Positions 1 to 11,670 of a DNA stretch of 64,000 nucleotides are shown here, one piece after another. The first letter of the stretch is position 1. The number at the start of each line of letters is the position of its first letter. The stretch spans positions 8,470,420 to 8,534,419 of the forward strand of contig CM046340.1 of NCBI GenBank assembly GCA_025403435.1, given 5' to 3'. A program made the position numbers and the translations under genes. This stretch comes from Artocarpus heterophyllus (lineage: Eukaryota; Streptophyta; Magnoliopsida; Rosales; Moraceae). The notes beneath the pieces are model-generated. The model was not told the DNA's origin. It did not search any database and saw only the letters and a list, made by a program, of their open reading frames with translations.

Positions 1-11
1 TTGTTTCACAG

Positions 12-3007
12 CTGGAGGGGGTGATCAGAAGCATGGGACAACACCTGAGCTCAATTCCTTCCTCGACATTCAAAGAGGAGGAATACGCAGAAGTCGCGAT
101 TCAATCTCTTTCGAAAGAGATGCAGAATTCTCGTTTTGAAGTTAAGGCTCAGCTTGGCGATCTAGACACGCAGGTTTTGTCTCCGGATGAGAAACCAAAT
201 GATGAAACGACAACACTAAAAGAAAAAGACCTGTACTCTATCAATGTTGAGGTTTCAATGGAGAATCCTTACTTGTTAGACTCTTATAATAGTCTTCCCG
301 CTAGCAAAGGCAGCGGTAGCCAAGTGAAACATGGAAACACGAACAGATCCTTAACAGTTTTGCCCCAGGTGGCTCACTACATGGAGCCTCTATATGGAAC
401 TTTCTACTGTCCGTTGACAAAAAAGATCATGGATGATCCCGTCACCATAGAAAGTGGAGTAACATTTGAAAGAAAAGCAATTTGTGAGTGGTTTGAAAAG
501 TTCAAAGAGTCCGAGGAGATTTTCTGCCCGTCTTCCGGAAAGAAGTTGGTTAGGAGAGTTTACAACCCAAATATTGCTCTCAAGTCTACAATAGAGGAAT
601 GGAAGGAAAGGAATGAAATAGCAAGGATTAAGGTAGCCCGGGCCGCTTTGTCCTTGGCTAGTTCAGAAAATATGGTGTTTGAAGCTATAAAGGAAATTCA
701 TGGTATATGTGAGACAAATCCATATAACAAGATTCAAGTCCACAGTGCCGGGTTGTTGCCTTTGCTAGTCAAGACTCTAGAGTACAAGAACCAAGATGTT
801 AGATGTGCAGTTTTGGAACTGCTTCAAAAACTGGCTGAAGATGACAATGAAAGCAAGGTTGTAGCTCTTTGAACATTTGATTTCACTTGCTTAGAAATAG
901 AACTTCATTGTTAAAAGTGTGTTCATTCTTAATTTTTGTTTTGCTTGTTTTCTTTTCTGGTGCAGGAAATGGTAGCTGAGGAATTGGATTTTTCTGTGCT
1001 GATAAGAATGCTGTCAAGTAATTACCAGCCTGTAAGGCATGCGTCGTTGCTGTTATTGCTCGAGCTTTCGCGATCGCAATCGTTGTGCGACAAAATAGGA
1101 TTAGTTACTGGAGCAATTCTGATGCTGATAACACTTAAATACAAACCTTCAGCTGATGCCTTTGCTGCAGAAAAAGCAGCTGAAATGCTGACTAACTTGG
1201 AGAGTTCTTCAAATAACATCAAGCTCATGGCAGAAAATGGACTCTTGGAACCCCTTTTGCATAATATCGAAGAAGGTAATAGTTCATCACAAAACTAGCA
1301 CTTTTAAATTCTAATTATGCACTTTTAAGGTCTGATGAAATGTTAACAACAAGATCTTCAAAATTAAATATTTTCTTTAATCTAAACTTCCTTGTTGAAA
1401 TTTAATGTGAAGGCTGTGAAGAGATGAAGACAGAAATGGCAAGCTATCTGGGGGATATTGTTTTCGGACACGACAACAGAACCTATGTGGCTGAAAGAGC
1501 CTCTCCCAGTCTCATCGAAATGGTGAGAACAGGAAACGCTCTATCTCGAAGGGCAGCGTTCAAGGCTTTGGCACAAATCTCTTTGTACCAGCCTAATGCC
1601 AGAGTACTTACTGAAGCAGGAATTATACAAATCATGGTTGAAGAGATGTTCACTAGGAGAATCTATGACGAGCTAGTGAACTCGAAAATTGAAGCAGCTG
1701 CAATACTGGCAAACGTATTGGAGCCTGGTCTTGAGCTTGAGAGCCTCCAAGTTAGTTCCCATGGGCACACGATTACTTCAGACTATTTTGTGTCCAACAT
1801 CATCTACATGGTCAAGAATTCAACCCCAGATGAGCTAAACATCAACCTTTTAAGATTACTTTTGTGCCTCACAAAGTCTCCCAGATCAATGGCTACAATT
1901 GTCTCAATTGTCAAAGAGACTGAAGCAAGCTACATTCTCATTGAACTCATAAACAATCCCCGAGAAGAGCTCGGGATTGCAGCCATTAAGTTGCTTATAA
2001 TGCTTTCGCCTCAAATGGGCCACACACTAGTAGAAAAGCTCTTGAAAACCAAAGGCCAGCCAGAGAGCCTTATCCAAAGCCCAAGGGAAGTAAAACGAAT
2101 CTCCGAAAAGCAGGCAATTTCAGCGAAATTTCTTGCAAAACTCCCCCACCACAACTTGACACTCAACCTAGCTCTTCTTTCCAAGAACACAGTGCCTACA
2201 ATCTTACAAACCATCAGCCAGATTCAGAAAACCGGAACAAGATCGAGCAGGCACACAAGCAGTTACTTAGAAGGCCTGGTCGGAATTCTAGTCAGATTCA
2301 CAACAACACTATATGATCCTCAAATACTCTTTCTAGCACGATCCCACAACTTCACAGCTGTCTTTACAGAACTCCTCGTCAAAACATCGAGTGATGAAGT
2401 CCAGAGGCTATCTGCCATTGGGCTGGAGAATCTCTCTTCAGAATCAATAAATCTATCCAAACCACCAGAGATCAAGAAAGCCAAGCTCCTGAGGATGTTC
2501 TCCGCTCCAAAGTTTCTGTCAACGAGCTCGTCTAGGAGGAAAAAAACTGCAGTCTGCCCGGTTCACAGAGGGGCTTGCTCTTCAGAAAACACGTTCTGTT
2601 TAGTCGATGCAAAAGCAGTCGAGAGATTACTGGCTTGTCTTGACCATGAAAATTCAGAGGTTGTTGAAGCTGCATTATCAGCTCTATGCACTTTGTTAGA
2701 TGACAAAGTTGATGTGGAAAAGAGTGTGAGCATATTGAATGGGGTTGATGCGGTACGACATGTTCTGAATGTTGTGAAAGAGCACAGGGAAGAGGGTTTG
2801 TGGCAAAAGTCCTTTTGGATCATTGAAAAGTTCTTGATTAAAGGAGGGAATAAATCTGCTTCTGATATATCACAAGACAGATTGTTGCCTTCCACGTTGG
2901 TCAGTGCTTTCCATCATGGGGATGGTAATACAAGACAAATGGCTGAGAAAATTCTGAGACATTTGAATAAAATGCCCACTTCCACTACGTCTTACTATAC
3001 AATGTGA
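12..3007 (+). CDS. PUB42: U-box/ARM-repeat E3 ubiquitin ligase, PUB42-like (5' partial)
   Basis: Three exons are visible: 12-857, 966-1275 and 1413-3007 (stop TGA). All three join in frame through GT-AG introns. Position 12 follows a 3' splice site (TTTCACAG), so at least one upstream exon lies outside the window and the first in-frame ATG is probably not the true start. The visible part encodes about 916 residues. About 120 residues in comes a U-box (from nt 381; core CPLTKKIMDDPVTIESGVTF), which recruits the E2 enzyme. Armadillo-type helical repeats follow to the C terminus and should bind the substrate. Length and U-box position fit PUB42 (about 1,030 residues) better than the shorter PUB43/PUB44 (about 800), which are the alternatives. 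By family the protein ubiquitinates targets in the cytosol or at the plasma membrane; its substrate cannot be inferred. No lesion is seen. Confidence 0.9.
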
Positions 3008-3449
3008 AACTTCTCTTGTGTATAAGAGATGATGTTCTGCCATAAGGAAGGAAATGATAAGTATGCTCACATGATCTCATAGCTCTCAATTGTTATTCCA
3101 TGACCATGCTAACCCACTTCTTTAACGGAATCTGCTGAAGATCTAATGGCTAAAAATTGTGTCCTACTTGTAAAGAATTCTCCATAATGTAAAGCAGAAT
3201 TGGTTTAAATAAGATCCAACATACTCCTATTGATTGATTTGGACATGTAAAAACCCTTAAAATTTACTGTATCTAAGTGGAAATTTCATAATGTGACGTC
3301 CCTCTGGTGATGTGACAAAGTGGCCCTCCTAGATTCGCTCACAAGAGATGAGAACTTCCAACTTTTTTAGTTTTTTAAGTGTCATTTTTTTTATCTGTAA
3401 AGTGATAAAATTTCGACCTTACCTCGTCCTTTTTTTTTTTTTTTTGATA
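3008..3449. other. 3' UTR and spacer after PUB42-like gene
   Basis: This is AT-rich DNA after the stop codon. It probably holds the 3' UTR and polyadenylation site of the U-box gene. No supported ORF or RNA gene was seen. A T-tract at 3430-3445 abuts the next inverted-repeat element. Confidence 0.5.
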
Positions 3450-4023
3450 GGGCTTATTTGCACCACTCATCATTAACCTTTTTATATATTGCACATAGGT
3501 CCTTAACCATTTTTTGGTCTCATTTAATCCCTTAACATCATGTCTTCTTCTCACATGCATAGTGCACTTGCAACTATTTTTCATGGGCATTTCGTACAGT
3601 TTCAAAATATGCCGAAAAAAAGTAAATATCGAACCATCAAGAGCTCAAAATTATTCAACAAACAAAGTGAGATATAAATAGATTTCCAAACGAAATGAGC
3701 TCAGTTAGTTGGTTTATTTCCTTCAACTACTCTATCTGGTTTGATTTACCTTCCAACCGAAACAAACTTTCAAAACCCATTACACAACAAATATCAAGTC
3801 TCAAACCAAGGAGTAAAATAATAGATATATATATATATATATACACACACATATTAGGAAGATTAACAAACTATTTAGGGATAACATCAAAACTTCTCTA
3901 TATTTAATAGAAATGTGCGAACTCATCAACACTTTTACGCATTTAAATGGGACCAAAAAAAAAAGTTAGGGATCTAACTGCAACATAAGTAAAAGGTTGG
4001 GGACTAATCATGTAAATAAGCCT
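3450..4023. mobile_element. Non-autonomous DNA transposon with about 100-bp terminal inverted repeats
   Basis: The left end begins GGCTTATTTGCACCACTC. The reverse complement of the right end begins GGCTTATTTACATGATTAG. Similarity continues for about 90-100 bp, through matched blocks such as GGTCCTTAACC versus AGTCCCCAACC and TTGGTCTCATTTAA versus TTGGTCCCATTTAA. The interior has an (AT)n(AC)n microsatellite at about 3824-3850 and no transposase. Long inverted repeats on a 0.57-kb element suggest a Mutator-like (MULE) MITE. No clean target duplication could be read because the left flank is a T-tract. Confidence 0.65.
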
Positions 4024-5190
4024 TTTTGGTGGAGACAGACTTTGACATTTTGGAAAACATAGTATACAATAATGTAGAAAAGCAGGACTTGGCCGGCAGT
4101 TATGGCACTACATTGTTTATTAAGAGATGAGATCACTTCAAATCTATCCACTAATCAATATTTTATCCAAAATATTACCTTGACATCTAGTTTCCAATGT
4201 TCTTAGTCCGGATGTTTGTAGCTTTTGTAGTTTAGCAATCTACTCTGTCCCTCATGCCAAATTTTTCTTTCTCTAAAACGCATGTTTGTCCTCATATGGT
4301 TAAGCGCATTAAAGGGTTGCTGGCAACTTATTTTTCAATAACTCACCCCAGAAAAACATTTTTTAATAATATTTATGGAGCTCGTACCATAAGTCTTTGA
4401 AGCATATTATAATAATTAATATTAAAGAAGATCCATAAAAGCATCTAAAGAAAAGAAAATCTTTGCTTCTTTGTAGAATATCCATGGGACCTGACTATTA
4501 GAACGGCTGTATAATCCCAAATTTGATATTCACTGACAGCATAATTTATTGAGCCAATTTTAATTTGACCCATTATTCTCCTCATAACCCCGAATGACCT
4601 AAAACGCCCCCTTGAACTTAGGTACTTCTGTCATTAAAGTGTCAATTTTTTAATGGTTTTAATCACGTATGTAACTGCATGGTAAATAGCAATATAATAA
4701 ATTTAAACAAAATAGACTACGAAATTGTTTTGAAAAAATTAAATGCAATTCCCTCCTCACTCCAACTCAAGACGTCGCCCTCTCCTTTGCTACATTGCCA
4801 TCACCCTCTTATATTGCCTCTTACCAACTAGTAGTATGATCTTCCGTTCAAAAAAAAGATAATGTGATCCATACATGATTAAAATTGTTAAAAAAACGAC
4901 TGAAAGTACCAAAATTGTAACTTATAATAAGCTCGATGAGAGTTTTTGTACCATTTTGAGTTGGAGGAATAAAGCGAGACAACTCCTATTTGTCAGGGCC
5001 AAGTTCAAAATTAACCCGAACTTATTTGGAGTAGCTGAATTGTAATGAAAGAGACAAATAAACAAATTCAATTACATCATAGATATTGCCGAACACTTGA
5101 ACGCTTTTATTTTAATGTAGTAAAGACCTTGTATATGTCTCAAGTAGTTGAAGTTAAAACCAACAGAAGTCGACATATAAGCCTCTAAGA
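4024..5190. other. Intergenic spacer upstream of SAM-PRXL2 relic
   Basis: AT-rich spacer with no supported coding region. It would include the former promoter of the broken gene that starts at 5246. No repeat was resolved. Confidence 0.4.
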
Positions 5191-5245
5191 TTTGCTTCAT
5201 GAAAGAGAGTTGTGCTTTTTGAGTCATTCTCTGGTTTCAAACAAA

Positions 5246-7221
5246 ATGGCTTCTTTTTCAGTTGAAGAATTTGTTGGGAATGGAATTCTCAAAGAACTGC
5301 TTTCAAAGCTGCTAGAAGAAGGCTGGGATGACGTACCAACCTTGAAGATCATGAATTTAGAAGACATGAATGCCATAAACATGACACAGCAACAAAAGGT
5401 TGGTGATATCTAAAATCAGCTTGCACCATTTTTTTTTTTAATTCTTGGCAGAAGCATACTGATTTAATAACAAACAAATCTGCCTCTGAGTCTGATTATT
5501 GCCCAAATGCAGAGTTCGCACGCAGATTGATCTTAAGGATGAACCAATATAAACTCTGTGTGCGTGATTGAGTGCCTTTCTTTTATTTTATTGCCCTCAT
5601 TAGTAAAGGATGAGTCTGTAACTTGAGGTATGTATTCTGCTTAACTGTAGGATGCGCTGGAAATCAGGTCATACCTGCACGACCGTTCGCTGATGCAATA
5701 TGGAGATAAGCTTGAGTTATCTAGGAAATGTCTTCCTGAGCTTCTTGGTTTGAGCACTGTAGATCTTTCTTTGCAGTTTGGTATGAAGAGAGGCCATATT
5801 GCACGGTTCGTGGACAGGAGGGCCCCTGTGCTGAATCCTCGCCCCAAACAAATGCTCTTCTTCCAACCGGAATGGCCAGCAGACCCTCCAGAAATAACAG
5901 CATTTACAAGAGCTATGTGCAGGTCAACTCACAAAACCTGCGAAGTATAACGAGACCAATGGCAAGAAACAGCAGTAAATGGCTTGAGTAGTCCTCGGCC
6001 GATTTCAAGATTGGCGAAGGATACACCTTCAAAGGGATTGTTGCTGCAGGGCCAGCCGAGAGTAGAGCATGTGGTTGCGTGAAACTTCCTCCTGTGGTCG
6101 ATCAGGTCGCTCCGTATTCTGCTATTGAAAACATCTCGCTGCAGAAATTAACTCCGGAGTACAAGATTGGGATGAAGCGTTTGGTAAAATCCAAGGCACC
6201 TCCAATGAAGGCATCAGAATTGTGGCGATATAAATCTGCTGTGATCCTCCGCATTCGACGTCCCGGGTAAATCTTAACAGCACATGTCGTTTATCAATTA
6301 CGCCTCGAGAACTCTCTGCCATCACTCAAATCCTTACTATGTGATCGAAAAAGAAAAAAAAAAGTTAATTAAAGGTGTTATTGTTCTGTAGATATGTTAA
6401 CGTCACATAGATAAGAAACATGTCTACAGCCTAAAAGCGTGCTAAAAAACAAATAAGATATAGATTAAAGTGCCAGGACTATTTAGAGAAAAGGAGTTTT
6501 TCTATGGATGTGTACTCCTTAAACATAAACTGATATGGGTATTTTTCTGTATTATGTGTTGGGCTCAAAACAGGTGCATCATGTGTAGAGCTGAAGCTCA
6601 CCAGCTATATGCCAAAAAACCAATTTTCGATGCGCTGGGTACTATATGCAGTTCTTCATGAGCACATAAAGTCGGAGGTATTCAACACTTTTAACTTCTT
6701 GCGGTTTCAATTAACACATGGCTGAAGTTTTGCTTTGATGATGCAGGTGAAAGACTTCTGGCCAAGGTACTGTGGCGTTGTACTCTACGACCGGAGGCTG
6801 GATTTCTTCAAAGCTCTTGGTGGTGGGGAGCTGCTCAAAGAGAAGTTCCTATCAGGATTTCTTTTCAACCCCAGGGCCATAACAAATAACAGACGCGCAA
6901 AGGCGATGGGCATAAAGCAAAACTTCAAGGGAGAAGGAGAAATCAAAGGTGGACTTTTCATTGTGGGGAGGGGAGGAGTGGCATTGCTTACCAGTTTATT
7001 GAGAGGAATTTTGGTGATTAGCTGAAGTCATAGAGATCTGCACACAGCTGCAGGTAAAGCTTGTTAGTGTGTTAAGTTTATCCTGACTTGGCTCTCCATT
7101 ATAACTCTGATTTAAGTAGACCTTCTTTCACCTGATGCAGAGCCCACATCAAGGTCAAGGTGACTCCATCAAATCATCACATCAAGGCCACGGGGAGAGT
7201 GTCAGATCATCACAGGAATAA
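5246..7221 (+). pseudogene. SAM-domain plus peroxiredoxin-like-2 (PRXL2/FAM213) gene, disrupted
   Basis: The exon layout is still readable: 5246-5398, 5651-6266, 6574 to about 6672, about 6748-7051 and 7141-7221. The first two exons encode tandem SAM-like helices (VGNGILKELLSKLLEEGWDD, then FGMKRGHIARFVDR). The later exons encode a thioredoxin-fold PRXL2 domain with the CxxC-type motif RRPGCIMCRAEAHQLYAKK, then VKDFWPRY and FKGEGEIKGGLFIVG. The tail ends QGHGESVRSSQE. Lesions: a frameshift near 5815-5830; a nonsense TAG at 5989-5991 where the flanking frame (WLE*SSADFKI) predicts Gln; a small frame-shifting deletion near 6635-6645; a frameshift near 6975; and a short deletion near 7013. The intact family is predicted to be a redox-active thioredoxin-like protein. 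This copy cannot make the full product. Splice sites look intact, which suggests recent decay. Confidence 0.85.
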
Positions 7222-7996
7222 AAAGGCCAGTTTGTTATCTATTTTTAAGAGTATGCTTCAGACTCACAGTCCTTGTGCTTCCATATAGATTCGCCTTGTT
7301 TGAGATTTGTGTATGTTCATCTAAATTGTTGAGATATAGTTAGATATTTCCTCTTCAATTCTTCTCTATTCTGCCCTATTGGACTTGATGTTCTTTTCTA
7401 AAGCTTTTTTTTTTAATTTCTTTTTTTTTTTGTAATAATAATGAGATACTTTCCCCTTCATTTAAGATCAAAAGCACGTGCCGCTTGATCTGTTTGAAAG
7501 ATTCACAAACTCCCTCTAAGAAAGACATTATCTACCCAGAGAAATAAAGGGCCAAACTGTAGCATGTATTTCAAAATTGTAACCAATCTACCAGGTATGA
7601 TACATGCTTGCACATATGCATAGAGTACGGTTTAGTGAAAAACTCAATAAGCATATTAAAAGCTTATGCTTGAGCGTTATTGCTACTCAGAAGCAAATAA
7701 GTAAATATCTCCAATCTCTTGCCTCAATAATCTTATCCATCAAGCATAACTCAACTACATCATGTTAAGAATTCTTGGCAAAAAAATGTCTGAGCAAAAG
7801 AGAGCAGCTATTGAATATATCTTTGCTTGTATAGTCTGTATGGATAAGATTCTCAAACCTGTACAATGCATCAACTTTATGAAGAAGGTACCTCAAAAAT
7901 ATGATTGTTGCCAAATGACGAGAAGTCGAGAACGCAATGAATGAATGTCTGACACCAATCAAAACCATTTTGGTCACTATCTTGATCTTCTTATTG
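7222..7996. other. Spacer between two decayed genes
   Basis: AT-rich DNA between convergent pseudogene ends. It probably contains both former 3' UTRs. ORFs here overlap the PPR 3' end or are random. Confidence 0.4.
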
Positions 7997-10192
7997 TTAC
8001 CAGAAATCACCGGAAGAACATGTCCCATCTTTAAATAAATGGAAACGAGCAGCATATCTTACAAGTATCTCTCTCCTGGTGATCTTCGAATTATATTTAG
8101 TGGCATTATGACAATCACCGCAAACTCTAAGGTTTTTAACAACTCGTATGGGAAGGCCAGATGGAACAAATATCAACCCAAAAGCAATTGCAAGCTTCTC
8201 GCTGTGATAGTTAAGCAACTTCCTCTTCTTGGATTCCTCAACGTCATGAAGAAACGTAACTCATATACGGCACATAACCCTGCTCTATCGTTTTTCATTT
8301 AGATTTTCCAGTTCAGCATATATTTGATCCAAAAATGGGTTTGACCAGTCATCAGCTGTGAAAATGTGAACTCTGCCCTTATATTTAATCCAACTACACC
8401 CTGGTTCCTTTCTAAACCGTTATCTCTCATATCTCTCCTTAACTTTGCCACGTTGTCCCATGTGCCTTTAGTGGCATAGATGCTCGAGAGCAAGACATAG
8501 CTTGCAGGGTTCTGGGGTTCTAATTCCAGAAGAGACTCAGCTGCCCATTTCCCGATCTCCATGTTTTGATGAATCCGGCACGAGCTCAGCAACGTGGTCC
8601 ACCAATTGAATCAGGCTTATAAGGCATGCTATTTATAGTCTTTTGCTTCTTCTAAACTTCCAGCTCGGCTGAGAAGGTCAATCATGCAAGTGTAGTGGTC
8701 AAGAACTGGCTTAATTCCATGTTCTTTCACCATTGACTCAAAATAGTGATGTCCCTTTTCCACTAGACCTGCTCTACTGCAAGCCGAAATAACCCCGATG
8801 AAAGTAAACCCATCAGGTTTTACACCATGAGATAACATCTTTTCAAACAAAGCAATTGTCTCATTGCCCTTTCCAAACTGGGCGTACCCTAAAACCAATG
8901 AGGTCCAAGAGTCCTTTATCTTCATTTCATTGAACAGTTTATGGGCGTCTTCAATGCTTCCACATTTTCCATGCAACGTAATAAGTGCATTTGGAACTGT
9001 AATGAAAGAAAGTAAGCCAGAAACTATTGCTTGGCCATGAAACTGAGCACCCTCTTCTAAGCTAGCTAGGTTTGCACATGAGCTAATTACACTTCCTAAG
9101 GTAAAGCCATCTGGCTCAACCCCATTTCTCTGCATATTGCAAAAGACTCGAACAGCCTCTTCACTTTACCCATTCTGACCATAACCAACTACCATTGCAG
9201 TCCAAGAAAATACATTCTTGCGCAGCATTCTTTTGAATACTGATTCAGCAGATTTTATGCTTTTACACTTGCAATACATGTCAACAAGAGCACTCCCCAC
9301 AAACACATTGTCTTTGGGGTAAGTTCTAATAATTAAAGCATGAATTTGTTTGCCTTGTTCCAAGGCCAACAGTCCGCGACATGCAGTCAATACACTACCA
9401 AATGTAAATTGATCCATCGTCAAACCTTCCAATCTCATTTCTCAAAAATTTTCAAGCGCCTCACTGCACAAACAATTCTGTGTGAGCCCAGTAATCATTG
9501 TAGTCCAAGATGTGGAATCCTTTTCCTACATTCTACGAAACAAACACTCAGCGTCTTCCACCAACCCACCCCGTAAAAGCCCAGCGAGCATTGTGTTATG
9601 CAAAACCCCATTTTTCTCCTCCAACCCTTCAAAAACCGCTTTGCATCACACACTAATCCCACTTTTGAGTACATGTCCACCAAAGGACTCCCGACAAATA
9701 AGTACAACTCGAACCCGAATTTCACTACTTGCCCATGAACCTGCCTGCCCAAGTCTACACAACCCTTGCTTGATGCGGGCAAGAGCATCGTAGAGAACGT
9801 AATCCAGTTCAAATTAACAGTTCCATCACTTAACATGAAAGTATGAACCTTTACAGTCTGAGCCAATGAACCAAAAGACGCATACCCGGAAATAAGTCCA
9901 TTCCAAGTGACGCCATCACGATATGGCATGAGATCAAAGATGCCTTGCATCTCCGAAAGATAACCAGATTCGAATAAGCAGATAGACTTGTATTCCAAGA
10001 GAAAAGATTTCTTTGGGACATTTTATCGAACAATGGGCGTGCATATCTCACGTTACCCAATTTCCCATATGCGTCGATGAGTTTACTGGAAAGAAAGGTT
10101 TCTGGGTTCGTCAGGTTTCTGACAATGTGGCAATGGAGCTTCTTTGCTAAAACTTGGTTTTGGGTTTCGCAGCAAAGTTTTGAGCAAGCCAC
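7997..10192 (-). pseudogene. DYW-class pentatricopeptide repeat gene, disrupted (At1g68930-like)
   Basis: Read on the minus strand from 10192, fragments in shifting frames collect into one PPR protein. It has an N-terminal region (MACSKLCCETQNQVLAK), PPR repeats (for example YRDGVTWNGLISGYASFGS and DQFTFGSVLTACRGLLALE), an E region (IGKWAAESLLELEPQNPASY) and a DYW-type deaminase end ([14 protein letters not shown] ... [10 protein letters not shown]). Such proteins edit C to U in organellar transcripts, with PPRs choosing the RNA site. Lesions include frameshifts near 9971, 9635, 8630 and 8595, more between 8220 and 8420, and stops at 9526-9528, 9442-9444 and 9166-9168. The terminal CSC zinc motif reads CSS, so even the catalytic end is damaged. 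PPR genes often lack introns, and none is needed here. The resemblance to At1g68930 is strong over the full length and is from memory. Confidence 0.92.
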
Positions 10193-10435
10193 TATAGTAG
10201 TTAGAGGACCAACACTTTTTTCCCACGGAAATAATTATAATATACGGCGGCAAACGACATGCCATTGTATTGTCCTCTTTTTGGGTTTGCTCGGCTCACA
10301 CCATTTTAAATGTGAACATTGCCCCCTGGCCACGCCACACAAGCTATAAAGCTTGCGTTACCAAGGCTTTTTTCACGCCTTCACTTTTACTTTAGGATTA
10401 AAAAAAAAATATAGAAACGTGAAATTTATAACAAA
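10193..10435. other. Former promoter side of the PPR pseudogene
   Basis: Short spacer upstream (minus strand) of the PPR relic. No clear TATA box or ORF. It contains a small palindrome around AAGCTATAAAGCTT at about 10344. Confidence 0.3.
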
Positions 10436-10620
10436 CCGAAGCAAAAAACGACTACAACATAAGAACGACATAAACTGGAAAAGAACGACACAAATAACGA
10501 CATGAAGCTGGAAAACGACAAAAACACATAAAACGACATGAGCATAAAACGATATCAAAATTCAAACGACATTGTAGCAAAAACGACAATAATATTAAAA
10601 AGGAGAACGACAGAAAAGAA
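10436..10620. repeat. Cluster of AACGACA heptamers
   Basis: About ten occurrences of AACGACA, or one-base variants, lie in 185 bp at irregular spacing (roughly 13-25 bp) in the same orientation. Further AAACGAC/GTCGTTT words continue more sparsely to about 11550. Irregular direct copies of a short word resemble the subterminal transposase-binding repeats of CACTA-type elements. A possible CACTA terminus (CACTACAAAGAAACACGACA) is at about 11486. No matching opposite terminus was found, so the element assignment is weak. Confidence 0.5.
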
Positions 10621-10780
10621 CAAAATTTGGGGGGCAGCTTTCTGTTGTTGCAAATTTTTCTCTCATTAGGTCAACAATCAACACGTCATTTCTTTTAATC
10701 TTTTTGTTTCGATCCCCTGTTAAAACACTACAATTCTCGTTTATGTCCACCACTCTGCACAAATTGTGTCATTATAGAGT

Positions 10781-10929
10781 GTGTTTAAAAACTAAGTTTT
10801 AACACTAAAGCTGTAACTGTTATAGTGTAAAGCTTCATATGTTGTAGTATTTAAGTTTCAACTTTAAGATCTAACTTATTAAAATATTTAAGTTCTATCT
10901 TTAAGTCTTAACATGATTTCTAAACACAC
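10781..10929. mobile_element. MITE of the TGTAAAGC/ATGCTATAG family, copy 1
   Basis: The ends are AGTGTGTTTAAAAAC and, at the right, TTCTAAACACACTT, an inverted pair. The interior carries the family core ATAGTGTAAAGCTTCATATG. No coding capacity. The family is described under the findings. Confidence 0.6.
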
Positions 10930-11670
10930 TTCGTTATTTCTCCCTAAACCTTTGTTGTTGTTGCTTCAAGACACGACTTGTCGTTTGCTCAGCGAAGAAA
11001 AAACATCACTTTTCATTTCTAGAAGCTTTGTTGCCGTTTTTAGTTTGATATGACCTTTGTAGTATGAATTTTGCTGTCGTTTTTCTTAGAGCTTTCGTCT
11101 TTTTTGTTTTTTTTTTTTTTAAATAGCGTGCCGTTTACATGCCAACTTTAGTCAGCATTCATCTCTAACAGTCCGAGAACGAACGATGTCATTGGCGCTC
11201 TATTTTTTAACTATAAAAATACTTGTCGTTTACATTTGCGCGGCTATAACTATTGTAAAACGACATATCGCGTGTATATAAATGTAAAAAATAGTTCTTA
11301 TTTTTTATTTATCCTGCTGACGAGCATTGAAGTCCTGATTCATAGCTTACACTTACAGATTCCAGCCACGTGTCATTTTGTCTTATATTTTAGTCAAACG
11401 CCAAGTTGAGTCTCTTTAATTAATGGTTGTACTGTTTTGTGTATGGTTGAGTAACTTTAATGTTGGTGCAGAAAATCATGACTCCACTACAAAGAAACAC
11501 GACAATGAGGGAAGGAGAGACGTCGTTTTCTAAAGCCCATTTATGTAACGACACTGTTTCTCATCTCACATGTATCATTCGTACAAGTACAAGCTTTTTG
11601 GTAGATGGACTTTCAAGTATATGCTACAAAACAGATTCATGCCAAAAAAATATAAATAGTTAAAAAGAAT

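Noticed and set aside
21..872. A complete gene starting with GTG at 21 or ATG at 33
   Set aside because: Sequence at 1-11 is a 3' splice site and the frame is open from 12. The protein family has a longer N terminus, so the start lies outside the window.
9340..9793. Overlapping plus-strand ORFs of 78 and 103 codons
   Set aside because: They are antisense to the PPR relic and look nothing like a known protein; they are shadows of PPR coding bias.
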